Source: Adiantum capillus-veneris
Lineage: Eukaryota; Streptophyta; Polypodiopsida; Polypodiales; Pteridaceae
Assembly (NCBI GenBank): GCA_014529385.2
Contig: CM043958.1
Span: forward strand, 158,076,793-158,140,792
Direction of reading: 5' to 3'
Length of the DNA: 64,000 nucleotides
This document shows, piece by piece, positions 24,890 through 37,672 of this stretch; within the stretch, counting starts at the first letter, position 1; each line of letters begins with the position of its first letter. The position numbers and the translations under genes are program-made. Below the pieces are notes generated by a model. The model was not told where the DNA came from. It worked only from the letters and a program-made list of their open reading frames with translations, and made no database searches.

Positions 24890-25113
24890 CTACATGTGAA
24901 TTGTTATTTATATTATTGACACAATTAACTATAAGTATTTTAATAAATATAAATTAGAGTAAAGAATACTAACCATAGGTTCATCTCGCTATGTGAGCGA
25001 TGGTGCATGAGCATAAACACCCCAATCCAATTCATGTGAATTATTATTTATATTATTGACACAATTAACTATAAGAATTTAATTATTATAAATTAGAGTA
25101 AAAGAATACTAAC

Positions 25114-25361
25114 CATATGTTCATCTCGCTATGTGAGCGTTGCTGCATGAGCATAAACACCCCAATCCAACTCATGTGTATGACATTGGCATCATGGCCT
25201 TCAATGTAAGCCTCCACATCTATCACACCAACATGGAATCCCCTCCTCTTCATAATAAATTGAAGGCGCTCTCTCTGAAGGCTCTTCTTCATCGTATGAT
25301 AGTGGTCTCCATTACTATAATATGGAGAAAATTGAATCTGTATTAAAAAAAGGAAGTTCAA
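25114..25361 (-). pseudogene. upstream exon of SET-like gene (copy A)
   Basis: Reads MKKSLQRERLQFIMKRRGFH then VGVIDVEAYIEGHDANVI to a donor-like GTTAGT near 25,113. The same exon is at 54,586-54,849, where it ends RDKPM and would splice in frame to GHESLVDDED of the next exon. Copy A has two extra bases near its 3' end. No domain recognised in this exon. The 3' end of the exon and the adjoining intron are duplicated at about 24,905-25,036. Confidence 0.45.
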
Positions 25362-25701
25362 TTTAATTTGACTGAAGTACTAGTGTGTGTGTACGTACTT
25401 ACATACATACTCAGATGTATATATACATGTATACATACATAAATAAACACATACATATATACATAGAAACATATATTGTTTCCTCTTGTTATGAACACAA
25501 ACAAGAAGTATGCTATGGTCCTTGAAAATAAGAACTAAAAAGCTACTCTTTGTTACTCTATTTTCAAGATTTCAAAATCATATGTAGTGCAACAATTCCA
25601 AACAATAAAACAATTCCATGATAATATTGAACAATTCCAAACAAACATGACTTTTATTTATCTTTAAAAATTTAGGAAACTACTCTAAATGCCTTCTAAT
25701 A

Positions 25702-25782
<81 letters not shown>

Positions 25783-26160
25783 TTTGATGTGAATGGATAC
25801 CAATGTTATGTTTTTTTTTAATGTACAATTAATTATCTGGTCACTAATGTCTGACACTTTGTTTTTGTTTTTATTTTGAAAGATATGGATGCGTATTAAG
25901 TGTCTGTTGTTGGAATATTTTTTGAAGTATAATTAATGGTCTAGTTTTTTGTTGTTTGACTCTCATTTTAGGGTAAATGGATAGCAATGTAATATTTTGC
26001 TTTATGTACAATTAATATTTATGGTTGTTATTGTCTGACACTGTTTTTTTTTTTGAAAGATATGGATGTGTGTTTTGTGTTGTAATAGTTGTAGCTCGTG
26101 CTATCTTTGCGACCACCATGCTTTCCACATACGAGCAAAAAGTCATCTTGCATGCCCTAC
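25362..26160. repeat. non-coding spacer, copy A
   Basis: No gene. The part from about 25,540 matches 37,110-37,712, and 25,362-25,950 matches 54,850-55,552. Holds (CT)n(CA)n at 25,709-25,781. It ends at the target site CCTAC of the following LTR element. Confidence 0.75.
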
Positions 26161-28388
26161 TGTTGGGGGTTCCATCGTTGCAATAGCTCCAATGACCAAC
26201 AAAATTGTCAATATGTAGGGATGAGCTACCTGGTTAGGGCACAAATAAATGAAATGAAAATGAGAGAAACAAAAATGAAATTGAATTGAAATGAAATGAA
26301 ATTTAAAAGGAATGAAAACGAAATGAAATGAAATTAAAAAGAACCAAAATGAAACGAATACAATAAAAAGTCAATAACAAAAAAAAAGGAAAAAGACAAA
26401 TGGCTCCAGTAGGGGATAGCAATTTAACAAAGAAAGAGAGAAAGAAGACAAGATAAAGTGTGTGTGTGGGAGACAGCGAAAGAGAGAGAGTTAAGAGAGA
26501 CTGCACGTGGGTTGCATCTGTCGGCGCTGATTGCCAAGGTACAAGGAGAAGGCGGCTCCGTTACGCGCGCAGAGAAGAGAGAAAGATACAATGGCTTGGC
26601 GGTGCAGAGGAGAGAGAGCGTCAGGGGGTGTGTGTGTGTGTTTACGTGCGGACGTGCTAACAGCGGGACAGGCGGGTGGGGTTTGGCGTGTAGCTAGGAG
26701 AGAGAGTGATTTGGAGAGTAGGAAGAGAGAAGGAGTTAGTGAGAGAGTCTAAATAATCGTGAATTGTGGGAGAGAGGGAGATGGAGTTAGAGAGAGGGCA
26801 AATAATCGTGTTTTTCCAGGATAAGAGAGAGAGTAAGAGAAGAGACAGAGAGAGTGGGTGTGGGTGGGTTCACACGGAAAGGGAAGAAGAAGAAGAGAAT
26901 TTTAACGCATGCGAAAATTATCCCAGCATACCGTAAAGATCTATCCGCTACAAAGAATTTTATGCGTCGAAAGGGCCGGGGACAATCCAAAAAATCGCCA
27001 GAAAAGTCCAAAAAATTCCCAGAAATTTCTGAAAATCTCCAAAAATCATCGGCAATCACAATCGAACACTTTCGACACGCAAAAGCACATCAAAATTAGC
27101 AGATTTTATCGAAAATGCAATTTACGACACAATCATCAATCCGGCCCCCTGAAATAGCAAAACACTCAAAACTCGACCATGGAGGACATAAATGCAAACA
27201 AAATGATGCCGTAAATACACACACACAAAATAGCTCGTAAAGATCACAAAATATCAAAATTTTATGAAATTAATGCAAAAATTAGCAAAAAATTATAAAA
27301 ATCATCGAAAGTTATCCTTTTTTTTTAGAAATCTCCACACATATGGGAATAGTGCAGCCAAATAAAATCACAAAAATCTTATCAATCAATTGCTAAACAA
27401 TTACATCAATAAAATTAAGACTAGACAATTAAACCAGCAAAATTACCGACAAAATTAGGTCAAAATTTGACGCAATTGAAGTGTGTAAATCCCTGTTTTG
27501 AGTTAAAAAATGCAGCAATTAAACATTACACACATCAAATATGCAATCGAAAAATGAATCAATCATGCAAATTAAACACTTTTTAGGCACACACACACAA
27601 ATAAGATGCGCACTGTTATGTGCGCACACAAAAGGGTTAAACTTGTCGAAATTGCAATGTGACTTCACAAATCATTAGTTGGACATGAGCACAACACAAA
27701 TCAATCATCACAATTGAAAAATCATTAAGCACACATTGATTTTTTGGTGCACAAACATGGACAAAATAGTGCACACACCTAAAATTAGGCATACACACAC
27801 TCAATTAGAATACACATACACTTGATTTTAGTGCATACACACTTGAAATTGACCATCCAAGCATGCAATAACTCAATTACGCACCCAATTAGCAACGCAC
27901 ATTCACCAATTAGCAATTAAAACTTGTCAAATTCATACGCCGCCAAATCTTAAAAATTTCGGCATTATGATGGCATGAAAATGAATAATCAAAAAATTTT
28001 CAATCCAACATAGCATCAACATTGCATTCCATCAACATAGGATCAACATTACATTGCATCATTATGGTGGGATCTACACAATCTTTAGATTCTAGGGATG
28101 TTGATAATACCACCTTGATTACCTTTCCATTGAAGATCAATTGAATGTTTGAATGCTCCAATCCTTCATAGCAAAATATTAAGTTAGCAATAATTAGTCA
28201 AATTAGCAAGGGGTTAGATTGAAATTAGAGTGTGTAAACACACAATTGGCAAGACACGGTGACAAATTAGGAAATTATGAACACATTGCTTCATGCACAC
28301 ACATCCAAAATCCACAAAAACATAAACACACAAGTGAAATTAGTGATGGAACGCATTCGATTATGCCACAATTATACTAGCATAGGCC

Positions 28389-28412
28389 ATCGTCCCGGGT
28401 AACGGTGCCAAA
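28389..28412 (-). promoter_or_regulatory. primer binding site of the LTR element
   Basis: On the minus strand, TTTGGCACCGTTACCCGGGA follows the LTR end. It is two or three substitutions from TGGCGCCGTTGCCGGGGA, a primer site widespread in plant gypsy-type elements. Confidence 0.6.
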
Positions 28413-28413
28413 T

Positions 28414-29336
28414 TGTGGGGGGTTCCATCGTTGCAATAGCTCCAATGACCAACAAAATTGTCAATACGGAGGGATGAGCTACCCAGATAGGGCATGGAAA
28501 CACTCATACGGTTAGTGAGCTAATCGTGGCAACACAAATGGTTAACTCTATGAGGTGAGCTTCTCGGCTTATGGAGGAGCTAAGCCACAATGAACGGCAA
28601 TCTCCACGTCCACTTCTCTTCACCTCTAATCAATCCAATTACATACACTACGATTGCAAGATGCACACAACACTAATCCTATCATGCAACACACTAATCG
28701 CAAGCACACACACATAGATCTATGTAGCACCATACTCCAATCAAACCTACATGCACACACAAGCAAGAGAGGGCAATCACACAAGATTAGAGAGGGATTA
28801 ACCGCTAATTAGTTACAATCTAGCTAATCTAAGCATCATAGGTATTCATAAAAATCATGAGAGAGGTATAGTGAAAGAGAATGAACCATTGATTAGTATT
28901 AATTGAGTCTTGTGGGCAAGGAGAAGCTCAAGGACTCCATAGCCACACACCTCAAGAGCTCTCACCAAAGAGTGCTCTCAACAAATGAGCTTGAGAACCC
29001 TAATTTCTTTTACACACTGCCTTATATACCTAGGGTAAAAATATGCAATGTCCGGGCGCCCAAGCCCTTTAGGGCTCCACCACTTACTGAATTTGTCACC
29101 TAGACACACTACCAGACTTGTTCTTTATAGCTTGGAACTCCCATTAAGCCCGTAACACATTAAAATATTACAATGGCTTGAAATAAATCGAGAATTTACA
29201 ATACATAACCATTTTGGAAAAATGTGAAAAATGTGTAACTCCAATATTTATTGCTTCTTCATGTTGATCTTCGATGTGCATTCGTACGTCTTTGGTCTTT
29301 AGCAACTTTTGTTAAGTGACGTTGACTCAGTTAGCA
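28414..29336 (-). repeat. 5' LTR of the non-coding LTR element
   Basis: About 923 bp with TG...CA ends on the plus strand (TGTGGGGGG ... GTTAGCA). Its start matches 26,161-26,240 and 15,545-15,628. One short ORF over it (28,903-29,103) has no recognisable motif. Confidence 0.65.
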
Positions 29337-29341
29337 CCTAC

Positions 29342-29970
29342 GCACAAAAGAAGTCATTATAGTATCGCAAAATATAGATGAGGTCATAAGGAAAGTCAAT
29401 GAGTTTGATATCCTTGTGCGAGATTTTGTTGAGCAGATTTGGGAATATATATCGTGTCGACTCTGAAGAGAAGGCAACGTAGAATTGTGTGAAAGGTAGA
29501 AGCTATCTGACTTTGATTATCAACATAGAACTCACACCATTTTGGGAAGTATGCGAGTTGCGTACGAGGATTTAAAAGATTTGGTGCCAGCTTCTGCTAA
29601 TTTACATCGATGGTAGCTATGGGATGTAATATGAAATGAGGAAAAGGTGAAGAGAGAACACATGAGGGCATTAGATGCAGAGTCACTTCCAAAAAAAGGG
29701 CGCATCACCCAAGACATAGTCGTTGCATCATCCGATGAGCCAGACGTTATAGGGATAGGGACTATTATGCGCACTGTTTACAACTCCATGTGCGCACATC
29801 TCATCGGCATTCCTCACGAGGCATTGATTGAAGGAAAAACAATCGGTTCAGGGGCCTTTGGTGAAGTAAAAGAGTACAAAAGTCTGAGGGATTCCTTTTC
29901 TTCCTAAGCAATGCCCGCTAGTCGAAATCTCTCTCTCGTTTAATCCAATTTTGTGATTGAACATTGAAAT
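29342..29970 (+). pseudogene. kinase gene remnant (copy A, catalytic domain deleted)
   Basis: Matches 37,712-38,270, then jumps to the equivalent of 39,145-39,190. It keeps the N-terminal region (MKREHMRALDAESLPKKG) and the glycine loop GSGAFGEVKEYK, then loses about 870 bp holding the whole catalytic core. The junction has CTTC-type microhomology. The preceding piece is separated by the LTR-element insertion. Confidence 0.75.
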
Positions 29971-30143
29971 ATGTGGTCAAGATAATTTGTTTGGTCTCAT
30001 GTTTGAGGTGTAATTGTCTTTACTGGATGCTTTTCACTGATTTTTGCATTCCATCTTTCAATTTTCGAGGCCAATGAGATGGAAGTCTTATGTATTAATC
30101 TTTCATTCACCAAGTTTGTTATACCATCTATATTTTTGTAGAC

Positions 30144-31157
30144 ATGGTAGACAAACAAGATAACAAGCACCATGAGTTGGCTAGAAAGGCATACGAGCAA
30201 CTTAAAGATCTTGCACAAGGTTTGACTGCTCGCCAGGCAACTAGAACGGCCTGCAGATTGTCCAAATGGACAAACCCCAGTCATGCTCAATAGAGTCACA
30301 TAAACAAACAAGTCACAAAAGATATGATCAAAGAGATATGGCTGTGCTCAAAGGTGAGATCAACAAGGGAAGATGGAAGGTGTCAAGTTTCCAAAATATT
30401 CACATCAAACTCAACGTTGAGCGAATCTTCCTGGAGGTGTATGTTCGTCCGCTCCATACTGTAGATGCACCACTCTAATTTGTTAAAATTCTTTATATGC
30501 ATTTTATAGTTGATAGTTCAGTGAACTTCACTGTATGGCCATCCGCTCCATAATGTAGATGCACCACTCTAATTTGTTAAAATACTTTATATGAATTTTA
30601 TTCTCGATAGGCCAATGGACTTCACTTCCAGAGATGCCACCATTAGCACCCATGATATTCATAAGGAGACAATGCCATTCACATGAAAGAGCTTGCTCTT
30701 ATGCTGGAAGGGGCTGGATTGGAGTTGAGCAAGGTTAAATAAATCATTGGGGAAAAGCTCGCAGCAAAAGAGCAAGAAGGAGTGCAACTATCACAAGTGC
30801 AGACCCCTCCCCCAACCACCGCAAGGGTTGAAGTGCAACTTAACAAGCTTAGTCAAGATGTGCAGGGCCTTTCTCAATGTTTAAATCCTATATGCCAAGG
30901 CAATCACATCTCCTACTTTATACCGCAGCTTGAGCTTGTGGGCATCTCAAATTTGGCTAACAGTTCCTCCACCAACCAATGTCCCCTATGCTACAAAGTC
31001 TTCGATGGTTGGAGCATGTGGACACTATTACCATCTTATATACTTGGTGAGGAAAATGCAAAATATGTCCACATGCACATTCTGTGGCTCAACATTTAAT
31101 GAAGGCCTATATACCATACTTGGCATGCCCAATGAATACAAACCACTGGGGTTGTAA
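30144..31157 (+). pseudogene. RING-finger-like gene (copy A)
   Basis: Begins near ATGGTAGACAAACAAG, with HHELARKAYEQLKDLAQGLT, then an acidic part, and 30,782-31,099 with a Thr/Pro-rich linker. The zinc ligands are split between two frames: CPLC in one, then CGHYYHL and CTFC in the other. The combined spacing fits C-x2-C-x9-C-x-H-x2-H-x2-C...C-x2-C, a RING E3-ligase pattern, but the Cys after HLI is Tyr here. A 95-bp tandem duplication containing CTCCATA.TGTAGATGCACC lies at 30,440-30,630. Confidence 0.5.
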
Positions 31158-31249
31158 GAGGCAATTCCCAGAAATCTATTCCAAGACAAAAACTAATTGT
31201 ACTCTTTTACTAATGACACTCTTTCACAAAGTCAATGAAATTGTTGCTT

Positions 31250-32820
31250 AATCTTCATTGTTATCATTTTCCAAGATTCTATCATCTATGTCTACTTTTT
31301 TGCATGCTTGATTGAGCTCGTATGAGTCTATATCAAAATTTTCCTCTACCTCAAGGCTTGTGCACAACAGGTCGAGCGTCAAAGTGTTTGTCTTCTACAT
31401 CATCGCAATCATAAATTCATCTAGGAATATCTTCTTCATGTTCTTCGCTTTCAATGTGCCGCATAAGTTTTTCATTGCAATACATGTAAACAAGTTTATC
31501 TGCACAACCCACAAGGAATCAATTGCAAATAGTGCTGTGAATATATTTGTACATGCTCCAATTTCTTTTTGAGCTTGAATTCAAAGAACGCTCGCTTAAA
31601 ACATTCATCGCAAGATTACGCAACAAAGCATAGTGTTCTCCACCATTCATCATCCACCATTTCTATGGAGGCTACTCTTTTGCCATTTGTTGAACAAGAG
31701 AGTTTGAAAATAGACCTTGTTTCAATCGAAAGGAGGACATTTCTTTTATGCATCTTACACAATCATCAACATTGGCATAGAAAATATTGACCATTGTGTA
31801 AAAATCATGAACCACTTCAACATTGGACATCAAGTCCATATTCCAATATTGAGGTGTAAGCAGCACTGTGTAATGGTGTATGCGCTCCAATCCATCTAGC
31901 ACGAAAGTACTTCAAGAGGACTTTCCTTTTTCGATGAGAGAATGGAACACGCCAATGCTTTTCCACCACCGATTGCTCTAACTTTTCAAGACACTCCAAA
32001 CTCCTTTGGACAGTCCACCATTGCATCCATATTTTTTCGAGATTGGGCGCCCTCTGATCAAGATTGCATTTGGCATACATAACAGGCATCATTACATGAT
32101 ATGCATCCATAAGAGTACTCCACCAAGTATTTTTCCTAAGCACTGTCCTTAAATTTTGATTTTTTCTTTCAATTTTCCGTTTTGCTCGCTCTCCCAGTCA
32201 TGAAATTCCATGCATGTAAATGTAGTTATGACACCATCTTTATTTCAAAGAAGAGACTCAAAGTGTAGAAGTGAGTGCAAAATCTAGTCTTTGCAGGTAG
32301 TTTTAACATAACTGACATGCGAGGTTGTAAAATTTCTAATACTCTATGTCTTTTGAGCATTAATCTCACAAGTTGGCGAGCAGTATCGACAATAGAGGCA
32401 AACAACTTGGTATCGACACTTTTATACCAATATTTTAATACAAGATGCAAACCAAGTGTATTGCACCTAGAAGGAAAAACATGCGGATATTGTCGCTTCA
32501 AGATTTTTCCAAGATTCTTGCAATTCTTTGCATTGTCCATCACAATTTGGACTACATGTTTAGCACCCGCTTCCTCTATCACAGAGGCAATTGCATCAGC
32601 AATGTAAACCCCATACTTAATTGAACCATGTGAATCTACAAGAGGAACAAATGTTTCACCTCCATGTGAAATGATCATTAAATTAATTAGTGGTTTTCTT
32701 TGTACATTGGACCAGTTTTCGCTAACTATGGTACATCCAGAAAGCTCTATATTGCTAAGAATTTTCCTTTGCACACGTTATTTTACTTGAACATAGCATT
32801 CCTCCAATAGATCATTTTAC
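31250..32820 (-). pseudogene. hAT-family transposase (copy 2)
   Basis: Minus strand from 32,774: GCTIVSENWSNVQRKPLINL, DNAKNCKNLGKILKRQYPHV, RCNTLGLHLVLK, the DUF659/RNase H-like hAT core, then KTRFCTHFYTLSLFFEIK, a segment missing in copy 3. A stop (EIKMVS) ends the frame; the rest follows in pieces at 31,672-32,143, with the C-terminal dimerisation region near 31,450-31,680. Relative to copy 3, the BED exon and 0.9 kb upstream are deleted (junction near 33,070). hAT transposases cut and paste elements with 8-bp target duplications. Confidence 0.85.
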
Positions 32821-33072
32821 ATAGCATGGTACATGGGCGGTTAAAACCCTGATCCAAACTCACTAATTTTGTTCCATGCTCTCTTCCAATGCTCATTGTC
32901 CACCATCATCATAGCACTTCCTGAAAAGTAAATCGCTTCAGCAAAGAGCGAGTTGTGCATCATTGAGTAGACTGCTACCAGCTTTCTTGCAATGAAGTTT
33001 GACGCATATACACCTTTCCCAAGTCAAAATGACGCTTTGATGAAGATGCAATGGGTAGATTGCTTTCTGGTA

Positions 33073-33636
33073 AGGGAGCAAGCAACATGTAAATTACGTG
33101 TGTTGCTCAAATAGAAACAAGCTCAAGTGCCTTCAACTTTGTTCCTAAATCTCTGCAGGTATAAGCTACAAACCGCACTCAACCCACACTTTAAAAAATT
33201 GAAAACTACTGGCTCAGTAGCCTTAGGCGAGCCTATGAGGAAAAAAGAATGTTCCTAAAATAAGGACCTTCTTCCCAAAAGGACCCTCTTAGCCAATCAG
33301 GAGTTCTAAACACTCCAAATCTTTCTCAAAAAGCTAAAAATGTTCCTAATTGTCCGCTCTATATAGTGATGACATAGCCCATAGGGCTTTGGGTTTGCCC
33401 GGTGGGCCCTACGGGCAAAGCAAAAGCCGGACAGGTTTACAGACAGAGTAGGTTCAAGCCGGTCATAGCAAAAGTTGTGTGAATATAGATGTGATCAAAA
33501 CATAAAATTATGTTATTAACACATGTTATTAATGTGTTCACGCATTTGTGAATACGTTAATGAAATCCTTGGCTCTTGGCATTGTGTACATGTCCAATGT
33601 GCTATGTTTGAGTATGTGTGTGTGTGTGCAATGCAA
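33073..33636. repeat. region A fragment, copy 2
   Basis: Matches 43,164-43,695 and 5,127-5,650, joined directly to hAT sequence by a deletion. No gene. Confidence 0.75.
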
Positions 33637-33637
33637 T

Positions 33638-33680
<43 letters not shown>

Positions 33681-36660
33681 TGTTGTGCTTTTCTTGTTTA
33701 CCTTTGTAAGGAACTAACTGCACTATAGATCTTTCCTCACTTGAGAATAACAATTTGTCTCCTTTTAAAACAATAATGATATGATGTTTTAACAAATTTT
33801 CAATGTCTCTTGGTTTAGACTTTGAAAATTTTGGCATTAAGGAGCATTATTGTTTAACTTTCGCTTTAAACATTGTAGTACTTGTTTCAAATTTTAAACT
33901 CTGAGTAATATACAATATTACTTGGTTGAAATTGGACTTACCTTTTATGCCATATCATATCATCATACCTTCTACCTTGGCTTGATCTTAGATGTTCTCG
34001 AGGCCTTCCATGTAGAAGAAAACTTTCCAAATTTATACCATCCTTTTAATACGTAATCCTCAAGGTGACATAGAAGACGTACCTCCTTTCATGCGCCCTT
34101 TGCCATAGGGATACTCAACCATATTCATAGCAACACCTCAAACAATGGGGCGTCTGTCGACTTTACCCTACTTTTCCAAGCCTACATATGCCAAGGTTGG
34201 GATTAGACACCATACCATGATACTAGTTCAGTATTAGAAACCTATAGGCTTGTGAACACTTAAGGGTGACCGTGCAATACATTATGTATTCTCTTTCTCA
34301 ATTATTTTAGCTTTGACTCCTATAGCTCAAGCTGACCCTACGTTAACCCGGCTTCCATTCAATATTATGTATCCATGCACCTATAGCTATATGGGCTAAT
34401 GCTATACAATTTTCCACTATTTAAAAATATGAATCAAGTACGTATTTTATGTCGCTATAAGGGGCAACATAATCTCCTCTTGGGCATAGCCAAGAACCAT
34501 TTTAATGGCTCCCCCATAGAAGCTTCTTGTCTAACCACCTTCAACCTTCATTTGCTATGGTAAATGAGGTTGAAGGTCTAGACTAATCATAATTCATCAC
34601 CATCCTGCGTGCTATCAATAACTAGCTAATACATAAGTGTTAGCCTAAACCGCACCATTATTGTAGGGCTCCGTCCCTGAATTTTGCATGAGCTATAGGC
34701 CTCACATGGCCTTTCTTAAGAACTTAAATTCCCCACTGGCTTTGCAATCCCCGCTTGATTGGAGGGCTTGAACATTTGGTCGAGGCCTTGGATTGAACAC
34801 TATAATTTCTATTTTGTTTGCACACATCTCTGGCTATTCATGGATAAGGACCTAGGTCCTCAAGTCAGCCTATTCGTTTTGAAGAATCTTGTTGTACTCA
34901 CGGGCATATGGCTTGGTAGCCTTTTGTTTTTGTAGCCATGTGCATTGCCTCGTTCCTCGAACCTTACACTCATTTATATTGGTTCATCCTGTTACGACCT
35001 GGGCCTTTTGCTTTTGCCACTTAAAAGGTGGTCATTCTTTTATCAAGGAAGTTGTGCATTTTAGTCATTGGCGGGACTAGGTACCTGCATCTAGTCAATT
35101 TTTCGTTTCTTGCATGAGTCACTTTGTAGAAAACATTGCTTAGGACCTACACAACATGTCACATCGAGGTGTATGATCTACTTTACATGCCTTATCTTTC
35201 GGCTTTTCATCTAGCGTTGTTTAAAGCTATGCTTAGGTTTAATAATTTTCTCTTTGTTTTATTAAAAACTCTCTTGCGCTTTACATTCGATTCTATGTGC
35301 AGCCTAGAGAACACTATGCGTTCTCCATCTTCATGGTGCCCTCGCTTTAGTTTTAGAAAGTGCTTTGCCCTTTTCAAAGTGTGGCACCCTTTCAATCTGT
35401 TGAAGCAAAGAACCCAATCACGCCAACTTGGATGGGCCTGCAAAACCTTTTCCTTCTCAATCATTTATTTTTTGCCTAAGCCGGCGCCGTAAATCCTGAG
35501 TCTGGAAGAGTCTACTTTTTTCCAAATAATTTTGTACTTAATGAAGAGGCTAGATGCCCTAGTCCATCACATTTTTGAAGTAATTATCCCTTTCTAGCCA
35601 AATACCCAGTTTTAACCTTAGGTATATAAGTCCAAAATTTGTAATTATTAGAAGATCTATTTTTACTTTGGAGCTCACGTAGTGAAGAGTATGTCTACGC
35701 TTGCACGCTCACTACTCTTTGTACAGGTAAGCATTGCTAATGAAATTTCATGTATTACTTCCTCATGCTCTTGGTAGGGATTTCATAATCACATGATCAT
35801 TGCTTTCTTTTTGGTAATAACACTTGTGAACATGTTATTAACAACAAATTACCGGTTTGGGGTGACTTCTAAACTGGCCAAAATCCCGTCAGGTTTTTTG
35901 CTTAGCTTGGCAGGTCCATAGAGTATCTTTAATACCCGGCGAAATCAGCCGAGGTTGTCAATAAGCCCGACGGGCTACATTTTCCTATATTTAGTTGCCC
36001 CCAATAGGCCCTTTGGGATGTATATCTTGATCATCTTCTCACTCATAGGTACTGAGATTTGTATGTGTGGGTGTGTGTGCTCGTGCGAGTAGCTGCACAC
36101 AGTCGCAGTGCACGGCTAGATGTGTGCAACCCGCTACACGAGGGGTGCATGCGTGTGTAAGGCCATTTTTTGGAATGGTGCTTATCATGGGGCACTTGGT
36201 TGGTAACGCGACTAAGTAGTGTCCTCTAATAAGTATGGCACATTGTAGTGGTACTAGTCCGTAACGTGGCAATAATAATATCTTTATGATGATGTTACCT
36301 TCCCTTCCTTTATCTTTATGATGATGTCACCTTCTCTTCCCTTTATCAAATGTAGGCGTATGGTTGATAACAGGCTAAGCTATGTCTATATACAATTCCT
36401 TTTCCCTTAGATTCGGGCAACACATTGTTAGTAACGCAACAAAATGGTGTCCTTCGGTAGTGCATGGTGTATTCTTTTTTTTATTGTAGCATCTGGTCGG
36501 TAACACGGCAAAAAAATGTTGTAAATTTGTTTTGTTTGCCGGTTATGCGGCTTGTATTGTTTTTATCTGCGTGATTTATGTGATACTTGGTCAGTAACGC
36601 GGCCTGAGTATTTCTTGGATCAGAGTTTTGATATTATCTTCCTCTTCAATTTGATAAACC
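33637..36660. other. unmatched non-coding stretch
   Basis: No supported gene and no match elsewhere in the window. ORFs at 34,889-35,080, 35,136-35,492 and 36,039-36,272 lack motifs and are probably chance. A (CA)n tract is at 33,640-33,677, a TATA-like GTATATAAG at about 35,623, and a degenerate minisatellite at 36,191-36,610. Confidence 0.5.
36191..36610 (+). repeat. degenerate minisatellite around GGTAACGCGGC
   Basis: The motif TTGGTCGGTAACGCGGC recurs with substitutions at about 36,197, 36,255, 36,424, 36,493 and 36,588, several times followed by AGTGTCC-like sequence, spaced roughly 50-65 bp or a multiple. A 34-bp ATCTTTATGATGATGT.ACC duplication lies within it (36,280-36,345). Confidence 0.6.
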
Positions 36661-36730
36661 TCTAAAATTTATGACATATCATGTAATTTCTCTCTATCTC
36701 TATATTCAAAAAAATAAAGATTCACACCAT

Positions 36731-37088
<358 letters not shown>

Positions 37089-37094
37089 GATCAA

Positions 37095-37672
37095 GTTAAA
37101 AATCCCTAAAAAGCTACTCTTTGTTACTCTATTTTCAAGATTTAAAAATCATATGTAGTGCAACAATTCCAAACAAAAAAATCATTCCATGAAATATTAA
37201 ACAATTCCAAACAAACATTACTTTTGTTTATCTTTAAAAATTTAGGAAACTACTCTAAATGTCGTCTAATATCCACTCTCCCTCTCTCTCTCTCTCTCCC
37301 TCTCTCTCTCTCTCTCTCATTTTAGTGTGAATGGATAGCAATGTTATGTTTTGTTTGATGTAAAATTAATTATCCGGTCATTAATGTCTGACACTTTGTT
37401 TTGTTTTTATTTTGAAAGATATGGATGCGTATTAAGTGTCCGTTGTTGTAATATTTCTTGAAGTATAATTAATGGTCTAGTTACCGTTGTTTGACTCTCA
37501 TTTTAGGGTAAATAGATAGCAATGTAATGTTTTGCTTGATGTACAATTAATATATATGGTTGCTATTGTCGGACACTTTGTTTTTGTTTTTGTTTTTATT
37601 TTGAAACATATGGATACGTATTAAGTATTTTGTGTTGTAATAGTTGTAGCTCTTGCTATCTTTGCGACCACC
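37095..37672. repeat. non-coding spacer, copy B
   Basis: Matches the spacer at 25,540-26,160 without the LTR insertion, so it shows the empty site. Contains (CT)n at 37,279-37,318. No gene. Confidence 0.75.

Larger units (their letters stand above)
26161..29336 (-). mobile_element. non-coding LTR element (LARD-like), minus orientation
   Basis: Bounded by TGTTGGGG (26,161) and TTAGCA (29,336) and flanked by the 5-bp duplication CCTAC (26,156-26,160 and 29,337-29,341). The uninserted site is visible at about 37,712. LTR starts occur at 26,161 and 28,414; the left LTR is recognisable only for about 80 bp, then replaced by AT- and GAAATG-rich sequence. No gag or pol was found in 3.2 kb, so it must depend on another element's proteins. 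Confidence 0.75.

Noticed and set aside
21000-25000. CRISPR-like array from the regular repeats
   Set aside because: The repeats are dinucleotide and tetranucleotide microsatellites without unique spacers, in a plant-type genome.
36039-36272. 77-aa ORF and other ORFs in 34.8-36.3 kb as host genes
   Set aside because: No recognisable motif, no match to the other copies, and coding quality is poor; likely chance.
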